64,000 nucleotides of DNA from Setoptus koraiensis. Taxonomy: Eukaryota > Arthropoda. The notes under the pieces were generated by a model. That model was given only the letters and a program-made list of their open reading frames with translations. It was not told the DNA's origin and did no database searches. Numbering within the stretch: position 1 is the first letter of the stretch; each line of letters opens with the position of its first letter. The stretch spans positions 1,984,001-2,048,000 of the forward strand of contig CM106586.1 of the NCBI GenBank assembly GCA_048013815.1. The letters run 5' to 3'. Position numbers and translations under genes: made by a program. Shown piece after piece: positions 24,601-38,554 of this stretch.

Positions 24601-25366
24601 CAATGTTCTCTTGTTTCAGTCAGATGAGAGAAGACGGAGAGAGATGTTTTTCTCGTCGTTCTTTAGTTCATATTTTTTCTTCATCATCATTATCTGTTCG
24701 TCATCAGTATCATGATGCAAATCATACAAGCAAGCTAGTTGCTATAGTTAGACCCATTCATGATTGACTAAGTAATGATGATCGGTCGCCATTCAGATAA
24801 TGTGTGTCCGTATGTGTTTGGTAGATATTGTTGCCACGGTAACAGACAGAAAAATAAAGATCTACGTTCGTAACCTCCCTGCCATCTAATGTGTCTGGGG
24901 AACAACTCCTTCAACTCGCTTCAGCTCTATTTATTCCCTATACATTGGCAGTTTTGCCAGGAACGTAACGTATTTTGACGAATTAAAACTAATCGATGTG
25001 GTCATAGTTGAGAGCGTTACATCTAGATGAGATCTCCATCATTTTGAATCATCATCGTTGACTTGATCAGCTCTCATTTAGTTTGAGTTTTAGCAGCAAC
25101 AGTTTTCTGTTGCTGTGAGAAACGAGTGAGCGATGTTATATTCACAAGTAAACTTTTATTTTCCACTGTAGCTACCCACTCTTTGGTAATCGATTGATGG
25201 TTGAGCCATGAAGCTTGGTGCTAATAATGTTCCATTGGTCAGTCGGTCAACTTATGATTGATGCCAAGAATTCATGGATAAAGGCGATGCTCGATGAATA
25301 TAAATGAGACTGAAAGAAAGAAGATTACTGTTGAAAAATAATTCTATTACTATTAAAACCACTAAT

Positions 25367-25392
25367 ATCACTACTACTACTACTACTACTAC
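25367..25392 (+). repeat. (ACT)n microsatellite
   Basis: Consecutive ACT/TAC units, about eight copies, in noncoding DNA. Confidence 0.85.
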
Positions 25393-28300
25393 GAGAGGTA
25401 GAGAATAATTAGGAATGAATATATAAATGAAGGAGCCGGTTACATACAGGTGGAGTGCCTCAAACACACAAACACACACTCAATTGTCGACACGGTGACG
25501 ACACCGAGCCAAGTGATGCTGGCCGAATAATTTCGTGGCTGAATTAAATAAATTAGTTAAATTATCAATGTGCATTAGACAGCAGCAACGCAAAAGATTG
25601 AAATAAAATAAATGCATTCGTCGCCAATCAGCTTGACGCTTTATCAAGGCAAGTCGTTGTCAGTTGTCGGTTGTGCATGTAATTATGACAAGTCATGTCT
25701 AATAATGGGACAGGTCCGTTATAATTTTTATTTTTTTATGATTGCCGCTGATGGTGCATGGTAGGATTTTACTGGCATCAAAACATCAAGAAACGGTGTC
25801 TTGTTTAGGTATCAAACTTGACAATTTGGTCAGTCTAGTGGACACATGTTTACAACAAGTAACCTCAATAGTAGCCAAGCATTGGAAACTGGACGACGGA
25901 AACTCATACACAACTGATAGTTTAGTGGTCAGATAACTGACAACAACATGACAACATAGAGAGATTATTGTGTTTGGTAGTTTGTGTTAAAGCCTTGCGG
26001 CCATTGCACACACCAAAAGTAGCTCATGTGGCTAGAAAAAGTCTGGCTGGATATGGTGGTGACGATGAAGAGAGAACTAGATCATCATATTATGATTATA
26101 CTTTGCTTATGTAATGTTGTCTTGTTGATCGGCTCTGATGGTGTTGTCATTAGAAAAGCGTTCAGCTTCAATTTGCAAGTTGAGTAGGGTCGTCATTTGA
26201 GCGAAGCATTAATAGAGGCAAAATATGAAGTTAGCGCACCACGCTAATATACATAAATGTACAGTTATGGCAAATACAAACAACCACTATATGTATGCGT
26301 AGCGTATAAATATAGCCCGCACTAAGTTAACGGCACCTAGACAGTGGAAATTAGTGGCCAACTAAAACACGACGACAAATCAATTATCCTCATTGTGGTG
26401 CGCTAATGATTCAGGCATGGCTGGCACCTACACAAAAACAATTGCCAACCAACGAGGCTGCTCGATGGTAACTAAAGACAGACTAGAGACAGTCTAGAGA
26501 CAGAGGCAGAGAGACGGTCATAATTCTTGTAATTATCGTTGTTACAAGTGAGTGTTTAGTCTTAGAGAAAGGCGCCATGATTCATTTCATCCCTCACCAA
26601 CAATTATTTACTTGGACGAGTGCTTAGCTGGTCGAATGTTCTTAGCTGGCGAACATTGAGAATAGAACAAAACCAGTGAGTTACATCATTGTGAGACTGT
26701 GTGTAAATCTGGTCTCATCTTCCTCTCAAGCAACAAATTCACAAATACATATCAGCAAACAGAGTTATCAGAGAGAACAGCAATGGTAAGCAAAGTGAAT
26801 TTCCTATTTGGAAGAAGCAAATATAAATAATATTAGCTACCAAGGGCAGTTGTTAGACCAAAACTCTAACTCCTAGTGACGTTTTTGTTCTTACAGAAAT
26901 TCTTAGATTGTCTCTACTTAACTACGTTTGACCACTGGATGCGCATGGTGTTTGGTTAGCTGCTGCAAGTGATTTATTTACGTTTATCATTCAGACATAG
27001 TATCTCTGATTCATAGTGGCATTAAGTGCTCAATTAATTCAGTTTTTGCCCACCACTACGACCACAACTTGCACCACTTGCATCTGTACACCTGTTGTGT
27101 CTACCTGTTGTGGTTTGGTGTGTGACAGTAGCTGTTTGTAGTGATGTTATGTCACAACGGGCACATTTAAACACTTAGGTGCTATCGTGCTCAGCATGAG
27201 ATGCCAGAATATACAAACAAGGAAAACAAGCGTATGAAACGCAAACTTGATACTGATAAGAATATTCACACGAGATATCCAGTTACTTAAGCTGCTGCTT
27301 AAGCTCCTATTTTAGGACATACACGCATATACAGATATAGAGAACTATATAGAGAGGGAATTCTTTTCTTCGGTTTCACCCACTAACGACTAATTTATCT
27401 ACTCTCTGCTGGCTGTTGCGCCATGTTTTAAATTGAAGATGAAGTATCATCAAGGAAGAAGAAAAAGTAATGCTAAGATTAGTTGACCAGTCAAGTTACG
27501 GCAACAGCTTGGCTGCATATTGGAAAGTGGCTTCATTTGGCTGCTTGGCTAAACTGTGTGTCGACCAGTTTAACAATTTCCTAAATTCCAGCCTCAAGCC
27601 AGCAATGTTGATCGTGTTTGGCGCTGAACAGCAACTGCTGTTTGTGCTACTGCAAGACGACGGTAAATTGTTGTAAATTCTTCATCGATTGTGAATTGTT
27701 TATTCCCGGCAGCACTTATCGAAGAGTAATTAACGGTACCATCATGATGACTGCTACCGATGATGGCTTTATTTCTCGGTCAATCACAGGCTGGCCGCTA
27801 GACGACAAACAGTGATGCCAAAACACTGCTCTTACTGTTTGCCCCTTTTTCGGCTCGCTAATCTAATCCTCGATTGGATCTTTGATGCGCGATGATGATG
27901 ACCCATCAGCTATGTGTCTTATAAGAGTGTCTGTATATACATATGTATAAGTGGCTGGCAACTTGTTGATGTTATTATCAAAATGTTGCCGTTTATTATT
28001 CACTGACACTCACTGTATGTCGGTGACTACTAAATTAGTAGTACTAATGCGCCGACCGACCATCGCCGTTGTATCATGATAGTGATCGAGTCAGCGCATT
28101 AATGAACGCACAAAAAGAACGCGATGTTTCTAATTATTATTGGTGTATAGATACATTATACAAACGATGATGAGCTTCGAAATTGGAAATTCGTTACGAG
28201 CGCAACATAAGGTTGCTAGCCAAAGTTATCGATACTTTCTTTTGTCTTGGGGCCATTTTACCAATCTGTCTGTCTATCTGTGTGCATGTGTCTGTTGTTT

Positions 28301-29275
28301 CTATTTTCACGCCAGCCAATTTTCAGGCAGCTAATATCACTTTGGATGGGCCAATCATTGCCGCATCATCTACTGGCACAGCCATACTAGCTGACCAACC
28401 ATTAAATAGCTGCCACTAGCTTAATGGTTTAAATGCAAGCTAAGCAATTACAAAGTAGAGAGGGAGAGTGTATCCAATTGAGCCGTTATTTCTGTTGCTT
28501 ATTTTGGTTAGTAAAATGGGCAGTAACTTATTACAGCAAGCTGGCGATCAAATGGATGGTCAACTTGTTCTTTCTTGTAGCTTGTTGGATCGGAAAAAGT
28601 TGAGGAACTGTCGATAACAAGTCGCCGGTTTGCAATTATGCACACAACGCAGCCAGGGCAACTACTAACAACTATAATATTCAAAAACGTATATGTTGGC
28701 TACAGTATGCAGCCAGCGACGGACGATGATGAGCAGCCAACAATGCGAGTCACACAGAATAGATACATGTTATTGAGAGTAATCGATTAGAGTTTGCTCG
28801 TCTCATCCTTATCTCATTTTTATCAATGGTAAATCTCATGGCCCGAAACGAACTCGTTTGGCCGCCCGGTCAGCCCAATCGCTCAATGGCGATCATCGAG
28901 GCGGCTCAAATGGTGCGAGTTTTGTCCTGTTAGCCGTGAGCCCTTTTGCTATCAACAGGACAGGTGGTGGTTTCGAGTTTCCTGTCGAGACGACTCGATC
29001 TGGGCGAGCGTCGCTTATTGGTCGCACACGTTTGTGAGAGAGTGACCAATGGTTGGCTAGTGTGAATCGGACCACAACCAGATCATGTTTACCTAAACTA
29101 TTGCGTTATGTGTGTCTAGTGGAACAAGTGAAGTGAGTTATATATAACTCAGACGTCACACACAAGAAAAGACATAGACAGAGATATGAATTGGTGCGCT
29201 CTTTTTTGCTGCGAGGCCCGCTACAGTTAATCAGCACGCCGCGGCTACCACTGACTAGCAAACGGTTCAGGTTAG

Positions 29276-29346
29276 CTACTGCCAACTGTTGCTGTTGTTG
29301 TTGCTGTTACTGTTGCTGTTGCTGTTGTTGATGTTAGCAACTGTTC
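29276..29346 (+). repeat. (GTT/GCT)n array bounded by a short inverted repeat
   Basis: Imperfect TGTTGC/TGTTGT triplets. The edges GTTAGCTACTG and GATGTTAGCAACTG carry related short motifs. Confidence 0.7.
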
Positions 29347-30063
29347 ACGCATGATAGATACACAACAGGTGTATATGAGTGGCCACTTGTTGCTGGCAAA
29401 GGTAAAGAGGCCGTCGATGCTGTTGTATTGATGGGCATTTGTTGATGTGGATTTTTTTTTTAAAAGCTCAATGTTTAGTTTTAACATTAAAGTGGCAGCA
29501 AAGTCAGCAAGTGAAACAAAGTGGCTCATTGTTTGTTTTGGCTTTCAATTGGTTGTGTGAGCTTCATTGACGCCAGTTGCTCTTTTGCCCCGTGGTGGTC
29601 ACTATCAATATAATAATTTTTCTCTATATGTAATAATTTGCCCATTCAATAGACGCACTAGACCAACCTGTACAAGTTACAACATGAATGGCATAAGTTG
29701 AGCAGTGATGGATTCAGTCTCAATGCAATGATAATATCTTTGCTTGTCTCATCTATTCATTGAGTTGCTGCAGAGAATCTTTTCCAAAGATGGAGATTTC
29801 GAATTGCAATTGGCTCATCTCAAGTGCGCATTGCGTGCCAAAGACAGCGGCATCAATTGCAAGCTACTTCAATATGTTCAATATGTGATGAGATTATCAT
29901 GCACACTAGCAACATTACGACCACTGTGTGTGTGTCCATTACGTAATTTTTAAATATATTTATTTTATATATAAATATATATTTAAGTGAGTATGGTCAT
30001 ATGTGTGCGTGTGTGTGTGTGTCCGAGAAATCTGTGACTCACACACTGTGAGTGTGCGTGTGT

Positions 30064-30085
30064 CTTATAACTTGCAAGTTATAAG
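30064..30085. repeat. Perfect 22-bp palindrome
   Basis: The stretch begins CTTATAACTTG and reads identically on the other strand, with no spacer. It lies just after a GT-rich microsatellite and an imperfect CTCACACACTGTGAG palindrome. Confidence 0.9.
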
Positions 30086-30360
30086 CTAAGTAAAAGGTAA
30101 TAAAAAGCTTTGAAGAAATACTTTGAGCATGATAATAGAGAAACAAACAATGCGCATAGGAGATACATTGATGATCATTTTACGACCTCCATTTATGCAG
30201 CGTCCGTCCACTGGGCACCTGGTTCAACAGCAGCATCGTACACTTGACGATAAGCACTTATCATCAAGTGAATGTATCTGCCGCAAAATTACGACATCCC
30301 AACAAAAATTGCATGATATTGCGAGGGATCAAGATCACACACACACACACACATGACCTG

Positions 30361-30437
30361 TGTTGTGTAATACATGGTGTTATGTAATAGACGGTGTTAT
30401 GTAATAGACGGTGCTATGTAATAGACGGTGCTATGTA
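30361..30437 (+). repeat. 17-bp minisatellite
   Basis: Four to five copies of GGTGTTATGTAATAGAC with C/T variation at one position, running into unique sequence near 30437. Confidence 0.85.
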
Positions 30438-30825
30438 GGCACACACGGCCAACAAGACGAGTGGCTTGTCTCAAAGTGCGAGTCAAGGGCCCCCTCGACA
30501 AGGGACAAGGGCCAATGTTGTGGCTGTTGTCGTAGGTCGTCTATCTGAGTATCGGATCTCAATGCGCTCAATGCATTGACTAGATTGGCTCTGCTAGATC
30601 GGATTGACGACTGGCTAGCCCAAATCTTTCTATTGTGTGTGCCCAATTCTATTGAGCCCTGAATATTGAGTTGGGCTCAATATTCAACTGTGGCCATAGT
30701 GGCCAATGGATTAGCATGAGCTGCACAGTGTCAGCAGCGTGTATTGCGTAATGTGCAGTGACCAGTAGACGGACAAACGGGCGAAGAACAAAATTCAAAT
30801 TTCATGCAACAAGTGCGCAGTGTTT

Positions 30826-30827
<2 letters not shown>

Positions 30828-30856
<29 letters not shown>
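30828..30856 (+). repeat. (CA)n microsatellite
   Basis: Uninterrupted CA repeats. Shorter CA tracts occur at about 30338, 31516 and 32545. Confidence 0.9.
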
Positions 30857-30857
<1 letters not shown>

Positions 30858-31109
30858 TTGGTGAGTTGCAATTCGCAAGTGAGTTGCAGATAACGGTCAG
30901 TTTATAACGGACGGCGGCAGCAACTTTTCAGCTTGGCTTTGGTCACTGCGCACACAACATAACGGTATATCTGTGGGCAAGCAGCACACATTGTCGTTTG
31001 GCATATTTGGACAAGACAAAGATTGTTTCAGGATCACACCAGCAACAACTCTGCCTGGCAACGGGCTGCAGATGCACTAGGACAAGAGAAGAAAAAGTAT
31101 ACTAAATAG

Positions 31110-31182
31110 CACTGTTGTTGCCGTTGTTGTTGCCGTTGTTGCCGTTGTTGTTGCCGTTGTTGCCGTTGTTGTTGGTGTTGGT
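31110..31182 (+). repeat. (GTTGTTGCC)n array
   Basis: Alternating GTTGTTGCC and GTTGCC units, about ten triplet blocks, noncoding. Confidence 0.85.
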
Positions 31183-31367
31183 GTGTGCGAGCGTCCAATG
31201 TAATCAAATTGCAGACATGGTTGCGTTGGTTGGTAGTTGCGGCGACTGTTGCGCAACTTGCTCACTTTTCATCTGCATAAACAACATACAAACAAGAGGC
31301 AACATTACAGTGTAGAAACTGGTGGCCAACTTCATTTCAGTTTCATTCATTCATCAGCACACAACAA

Positions 31368-31452
31368 CATCAATACACGACAACAACAACATCAGCAACA
31401 GCAACATCAGCAACATCAGCAACAACAACATCAGCAACAACAACAACCAAAC
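31368..31452 (+). repeat. (CAACAACATCAG)n array
   Basis: CAA/CAT/CAG triplet array, complementary in style to the array at 31110. It could be read as a Gln/His run but no supporting gene surrounds it. Confidence 0.8.
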
Positions 31453-31589
31453 GAATCAGTATAACCAATATCATGGTTGTGCAATAAAAGGCCGCCCCAT
31501 GCTATCGGCTGCAAACACACACACACACACACACACAACAGTTAGAGGCTGCAGTTGATCTTTGAATATTTGCAGTTGTAGTTGCCGCT

Positions 31590-31730
31590 ACATCACATCA
31601 CATTACGTCATATCGCATGGCATGGCATGGCATGGCATGGGCTTAGGATAGCTGACAGGGGATAGCGTCGGATAAAATCGCATCGGATGGCATGTTATTG
31701 GCTAGTCGCATCATATCACATTGAATGGTG
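31590..31730 (+). repeat. Decaying pentamer array (CATGG-like)
   Basis: Perfect CATGG units at about 31618-31640 are flanked on both sides by degenerate five-base steps (CATCA, CATTA, CATAT, CATCG), suggesting an old pentanucleotide satellite with a young core. Confidence 0.7.
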
Positions 31731-31947
31731 GTGGTCGTGGTCGGCCTACGTACACTAACAAACCAAACGTGTTTCGTGCCGTGTAGTGCAGTATTAAAAC
31801 ATTCATGTTATTTATGCGTTGCTTGTTGGCCATCACAACTATCCAATACTGCTCATATACATGTAGTGAACATTCTGCAAACCATGTTGTTCGTTAGCGA
31901 CGCTCTTTAACGTCATTACGCAATCAAAGCGCGCCATCCGTGCCAAT

Positions 31948-32008
31948 GCAAACCAATCCAATTGAACCAATCCAATTCAACTCAATCCAATCAAATGCAA
32001 TCATCCAA
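31948..32008 (+). repeat. CCAAT/TCCAA pentamer array
   Basis: Repeated CCAATCCAATT-like steps with occasional substitutions. It resembles stacked CCAAT boxes but its periodicity marks it as a simple repeat. Confidence 0.65.
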
Positions 32009-32607
32009 ACAAACGGCTATCATGCTCGTCACGCTCAACACAAGCCAGCCACAACTTGTAAATAAGCCGGCCGTCCAAGACATTAAGAGTTGTTGTTGGT
32101 GATGCCGCCGGTGGTAGCCGCTACTACTACTGCCACCACTGCCACCACTGGCACCACTGGCACCACTACTACTACCACTACTACTACCACCACTACTACT
32201 GATACTACACTAGCCACCTTTACTCACAAGCAGCAGCAGCAACAAAAACATTATGTAATATCTCTCGCAAACAGTGGCATCATATTAATCTCAACGAGTG
32301 CACACAAATTCAGCTAGCCGAGGCATAAACATTTTTGCGATAGTCGGTTCACCATAAACATTCACAGATAATCATCTATTTGCACTTGGCGTCACTTGCC
32401 AGTATCTGGCAGCAATTGGCGTGTATGGGTCGCCAAGCGTCGGCATCATTTAGCGAGCCAATACACAAAATCACAGTCATGATCTGCTAACAGTATGCAG
32501 TCTTGCTAAACTTAAACAGTCTTGTTAGATTAATGATTGAAGGCACACACACACACACACACGCACTCATGACCAATAAATAACAACAACAACAAGTGTC
32601 TGTCCAA

Positions 32608-33100
32608 ATGCCAAAAGAGAGCCTCTCGTTGGCGCCCGGTTCGCTGGGCTCCTCGGCCACGCCAACTTCATCGCCGGCCTCATCAACCAATGGCCTCAGC
32701 GAGCGCCCCTATTTCTCATCATGCCAAACTAGCAGCATAGATAGTTCATCAAATCGGGATTGTTACCATTTTACAATATTATCATCCAACTCGACAAGTT
32801 CGCAACAAATCGCGGCAGCCTTACATCAGCAACAACTGCACCAGCAACAACAACAACAACAACAGAGACCAGTGAATCATATTTATGATAATTTAAAGCT
32901 AACATCGGACAATGATCCCCGTCAGTTGTCTTCGTGTGAGCTTAGAAAGTGCTGTGAGAGATTGTTTCGTCCGCAACATGACAATAACCAACATGCAAAG
33001 ATAACACAGAAAACAACAAGTAAATCACTGGATAAAAGTTGCATCACTTATCAAGAATTATTATCTAGCCCGTATGTGGACAACAATAACACTAATCCTG

Positions 33101-33139
<39 letters not shown>

Positions 33140-36100
33140 TTGCTACCACTAATAATAAGAATAATGATAATAATAATAATGGCAAGACGTGTTTGCATAA
33201 AAATATTAATGATAGCTGTGATTGCCGCATGTGCTGTTATTTAACTAATGATAATTCATTGTGCCAGCACAACCATTTCGTAGTTGATGATGGTGGTAGG
33301 TCGTCATCATCATTTAGAGAAGTAACTGACCAATTATCAAACGGTCGTCATCATCAACAACTCCAACAAGGCCAGCTGATTTTGCTCGACAATACATGCA
33401 ACGAGCGTCATCGGCAAGACGATGATGATACCGCCAGCGAAGACACTGAACTCAAGTTTATCTGGAGCCGCAAATCAAATTGGGCTCATTTGAATTCAAA
33501 TTGCAGCAAGCACTCGAGCCAGCAAGATTCAATTAAAATCAACGAAGCTCAACGAATTGATTCGGGGGCCAATAAAGAAACGATCAATTCTAGTATTTGC
33601 AGCCATGAAACGGACGATCAAGAAAAAGAAGAACAAGACGACGACGACGGTGACGATGACGACGACGATCAATACGAGGATTTGGAAGTGACATCAATCA
33701 CAGAAAATAATAATCTTTATAAATATGATGACAGTGTTAGCAGCATTAGTCATGGCAGTGATTCGTCAATAATATCATTATCAGTATCGTCATCTTTATT
33801 ATCTCAAGTGATAAATTTAAGCCATCAACCGTTAAATGAATCTCTATTGGCCAGACGAAGGAGAAGAAGAATCAGACAGAAGCGATCAAATGATAGCAAT
33901 TATGCTATCACTGGTCTAACCATAATTGACGGTTGCGATGGCGCTAGTGGTCAAGACACAAACAACAGTCATCATTTAGGTGGCCAATCAAATTTGATAG
34001 AGTCTAGCAATTTATCGAGTCCGTCCATGTCGACGTGTGTTCATAATTGTCGACAATTGATACACGCAGAAACAACAACTAATAATTGTCTACGTGTCGG
34101 CCCAAATGATTGCAATAAATCATCGGATAAGTTACTATCTCATGCTCAACGATTATCATCTTATAATAAATTTTTCAACGAAAACAACACCATGCAAGAG
34201 ACAGTATTGCAGCAGCCACTGTATCCAGGCAGCATCACTGATCATAATAACAATAATAGTTATTCACACAACTATAATGGTTGTGAACTACAACAACAAC
34301 AAACACAATCGGAGAAGCTTCTTCAAGCCAGAGAAATATCCAACTGTATAAAGGCCAACCACTTACAGCCAATGGTAAAGAAACAGCCGAATCAGTTATG
34401 TAATAGCAACCATTATCATCATCATCAATCATCATTGTATGATAACGATTGGTCACCAATGAGCAACAACACAAGTAGTAGTGGCAAATATTTTGATCAA
34501 AATAACAACAACACTAGCAACAATGCAAGCAACATTAAAAATAATAGCAAACTAATTCAAATTAATCATCAATCAACAGTGATACTGCCGTTGATTATTA
34601 AACAAAAAAATCTAGATCGCTCAATTTCTACAAACGCTTCGTCTAGCGATGATCTTGATTATAATAATAGCCAATTGGTGGCAGACAACAATAATAAGAA
34701 TAATGTTAATCTGGCAAGTGATTCAACATCGTCCGAAACCAAGCAACAAAATAAACACATTGATAACACCAACGATAGCAACAATGGTCAACCCACTAGT
34801 CACAACAGCACCAACAGTAACACCAACGCAAACGCCAACGCCAACGAGCATATATTTCGGCTTGACCCTTGTTCGTTGCCCCTCAAAGACGACGCCTCAA
34901 TGGTTGAGGCCTATGCAAATGTTGTCGATGTTGTTGGAATGTCGTCTAGCGCCACAACGAGCGCCATAAATACACCTGTCGAAGCGCCACTGTGGAGCCG
35001 AACCAACAGATTTCAGCAGCAGCACCAGCACCAGCACCAGCAGCAACAACAACAACAACAACAACAACAACAGCAGTATAGAAATCGTAACATAAGTGGC
35101 GTTATGCAACAACAAGTGAGGCCAAGTCCTAGGCCGCGCAGTTCCATATCGCGCAACTCAAACAAGACTGGTCAAAATGATTCATTGGATGGTGCCAATA
35201 GAGCCGAGAGTGAGCCATACAAACTGCAAAAACCGGAGCTAAATGAATCCAGCCAAAATGAGCCTATTTATGATATTCCCGCCAGAGAGGAGACCAGTCC
35301 CGTTGATGGTGACGGGCAAACTATTCAGTATGCTAATATATTGTTGGACGATATTGTTGGCGCAAGCACGGTAAAACGGTCGACCTCCGACAAAGATCCT
35401 CTGCCACCCGACCAAAAGTATCCCTACGAATCGCCCAGTAGTAATAGTCACACAATACCGCGTCCAGTTGCCACACTAAAGTTACACGATGAAAGTAAAA
35501 TTGGGCAAAATCAACATTCTAGTCGTTTGACATTGAGCAACAATGATGATAATAAGACAAGCATGAAATCGTCTAGTGATAATTACAAATTAAAACTTGA
35601 TACTTGTGCTGATCACAGCAGAAAAACAAGGAAAAACAGAACACAAAATACTAATTACGCGAAATTACGTGATCGATTAGAGCCAGTGCAAAATGGACAA
35701 CGGTCAAGCAAAAGCCACAGGTGCCATTGTGATTTGTGTCAGTACAAGAAAAATCTAAAATTATATCTTAGGCAGCTGGATTTTAATCATGATCACAACA
35801 GTAAAAAAGAAACAGCAACCACTGACAATAGTGTGTCCCTTTATAGTAGATTAGCTATGGCGGGAAGTGATCATGACGAACGTGGCCAACATTATCACAA
35901 CCATCAACATCAACATCATCAACAACAACAGCAACAACAACATGGGCTCGTCGCAAAGCGACAAACCGACCAACAGCGTCGCCCGACTACCCGAGCGAAA
36001 CGTTCATTCTTTTCATCAAACAATAACAATCTGCGCTCTCCCTTATCCGGTGCTAAATTAGGCAATTCAGCAACAGCAAAACATAACAAGAAGAATTGTC

Positions 36101-38382
36101 GTATAATTGTTGATGGTGCAACAGTTGTTGATAGAGCTTATTATTACCATCATGATAATCATCATAAAGCTTCAACAAAAAGTGGCAACAATAATGGTCA
36201 AAAACTAATTAGAAACATTAAAAAGAATAACCGGAAGCGAGATTATACAACAACTAGCACCACTGTGACCAGTGTCAGTAGTAGTTGTGGTAGTAGTGTA
36301 TGTAACAGCTGTTGTTGTTATAGTGACGACGAGGGTGACACAAGTGATGTTGCCAATTGTCATTGTTGTAGCTGTTCTCTGACATCATTATCGGCGTCAT
36401 TGTCGTCAGTGTTATCTTCGCGTTCGTTCGAGTCTCGCCGGCATCATCGCAGACATAGACGTCACCGTCTTCAGCAACACCGACCAACTATAACAACAAC
36501 AAATGGAAGAAGCAGAAGAACTGATGAACAAAGAGCACAGTTATTACAACAAACAAGCACAAAAAATAATTACGTCATAAAAGATTCACAGAAATTTCAC
36601 AAAGGTTACATAGCATTGACAGGTGCTGTTAAGGCGCCATCGCCATTGTCAAAGAAAACCCTGTTGCTAATGAAGAAAAAGAGAAAATTAACTAATAGTA
36701 GTAATAATAATAGTGGTTATAATGGAGTTGGCGAGATTAACAAGTTACCAATAATGGATAGAATGCTGTTGTTGCGTCATGAGCATCATCGTGCGTCAAA
36801 TGTTAGTGAACACGCAATGAATGATGATCAACTAAAACCACTTATGATGACCACTGACATAAGTAGCAACGATAGTTTTAGTGAATATGACAACAACAAT
36901 TATCATCACCTAAAACACATTGCCACCGCTAATGCCACTGGCGCAACTAATGGCAAAATGGCGGCTAAATCAACAACTAATGGCCAACAGCCGGGAGCAA
37001 ATTATGTTTCTGACGACCAAGGTAATTTGGTTGTTGTTGTCGCGTCTAGTGTTGCAAACGAGAATGTAAAACGAAAAGCAACTTTAGTCAAGACAACCAC
37101 CACCACCACCACCACCGCTAACAAGTCTAAAACTAACAACACTAATGATTTACATCACGATCTACCGATAGAACGGGTCAACGATAGGTTGCGGCAACGC
37201 AACAATAATTATCTTAATTGTAGTAATAAAGTATTGTCTATTGTTAGTTCTGATGCATATGATGGTATTAGAAGAGCTAATCAGGGTAAAAGATGCAACG
37301 CAATAATAAATAAACTAAAACAAACATCTAAAGTGCCAACAATATTGCAAAGACACGACAACAATGACGAACAACAACAAGAGACAAACAGCATCATAAC
37401 AGATGATGATGATGATGATGATAACAATTATGATGAAGATATTTTAGTCAACACCAATAAAGATCTACATAATGACACAACAACCGATGGACATGATTCC
37501 ATGAGACCATTGAAAATTTATTCGCCAAAGAGTTTTTCCAATACCAATCAAAGACGTCATCATCTTTTGTTAGCATCATCACCAATGATTTTCGATCGAT
37601 CAACATCAATTCGGCAGCAACAACAAAATCAGATTAATAGATCGCATTCAAGACGACATAGAATAGGTCACAACAACATCGATAATGCAACAACAAAAAC
37701 ACATAGTGCGAACCGTTTGAGATTACGCAATCGACTAATTAGAGTAGGCGCCAATGGAAGTGTCTACTCAACAGGTGGAAGCATTGGTGCTCTGTCTAGA
37801 AATAAAAATCGAAGAGTAAGAAGACTGAAAAAAATGATGCTGATTAACGGCTCCTCACATCATAACGCCATTCAACAAAATGTATCAAATCATTGTAATA
37901 ATATGGCCACTAATAATGGAGCCAATCACGCAATTGCAAATCGCAAATATCATAAAAGAAAACTGTCCAGGAGACGACGTGATCTCGCAAGAAACATTCA
38001 CCTGCATGATTTGCATAATGATCAGCAAGTGTCACTGAAAGAACGTTTGCCAACAAACAATGCGATTGTCGAGACAACAGTCAACGGACAAACGACGGCA
38101 ACAAATGTTACAAACAACGTTAGATCAATTGGTAATATTAAATGTCGTTGCAGTCATTGTTGTTTGCTAGAGAAAATGATACAACTTGATAAAACGAATA
38201 GGTTGATAACAAAATTGACTAAACAACAACAACGCGCTTTGCAGTCGACCGGAAAATATGGCCGAAATGGTTTGTTGGACGATGAGCATCCATTTTTGAA
38301 ACAACCGACTAGTCAAATGAGAATAATCACACAAATGTTAGCCAATTGTTGTCCATCAGAGGCCAGACGAATATGCTGTTGA
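32608..38382 (+). CDS. Unrecognised large Asn/Gln/His/Ser-rich protein with Tyr-docking and CxC motifs
   Basis: A 1,924-residue ORF starts at ATG 32608 (an in-frame TAA lies at 32581) and ends TGA at 38382 with AATAAA at 38555. I do not recognise a domain. Visible parts: poly-Gln near the N-terminus and near residue 815, a Thr run near residue 170, an acidic DDDGDDDDDD tract near 350, many Asn runs, and basic His/Arg clusters. Tyrosine motifs VNHIYDNL (about residue 95), PIYDIP (about 887) and QYANI (about 909) look like SH2- or PTB-docking sites, so a signalling adaptor is one guess. Two similar Cys motifs, HRCHCDLCQYKK (about 1038) and KCRCSHCCLLEK (about 1846), may bind metal. The acceptor-like CAACAAG just upstream means an earlier exon is possible. 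The frame is intact despite extreme repeat content, which supports real coding. Confidence 0.7.
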
Positions 38383-38428
38383 AGAAAGTAGAGAAAATAG
38401 AAAATAAAGAATGGCTCCTTTTGTGTCA

Positions 38429-38429
<1 letters not shown>

Positions 38430-38469
<40 letters not shown>
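38430..38469 (+). repeat. (CT)n(CA)n compound microsatellite
   Basis: CT repeats change to CA repeats within the 3' UTR of the preceding gene. Confidence 0.9.
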
Positions 38470-38554
38470 GCAAACACTTTCTCCCTGTTATCGTTACAAA
38501 TTTTCCTGATTCTCTCATTCACGGTTCATAACTGTGTTACTGTGTATGATACTC

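Larger units (their letters stand above)
21401..32607. other. Large noncoding intergenic region with simple repeats
   Basis: About 11 kb with no ORF I can support. Small ORFs of 60-156 codons are scattered (largest 24297-24767, beginning GTG) but show no domain, biased composition or shared frame with a neighbour. It holds CA/GT, GTT/CAA and pentamer arrays listed separately. Its position beside a homeobox gene makes distal regulatory elements plausible, but no site can be named from sequence alone. Confidence 0.55.

Noticed and set aside
24297-24767. 156-codon ORF in the intergenic region
   Set aside because: Begins with GTG, has no domain, shows mixed low-complexity composition and no support from splice or poly(A) context.
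31110-31460. GTT and CAA arrays as a Gln/Leu-rich gene
   Set aside because: Frames are short, end in stops at once outside the arrays and have no neighbouring exon-like sequence.
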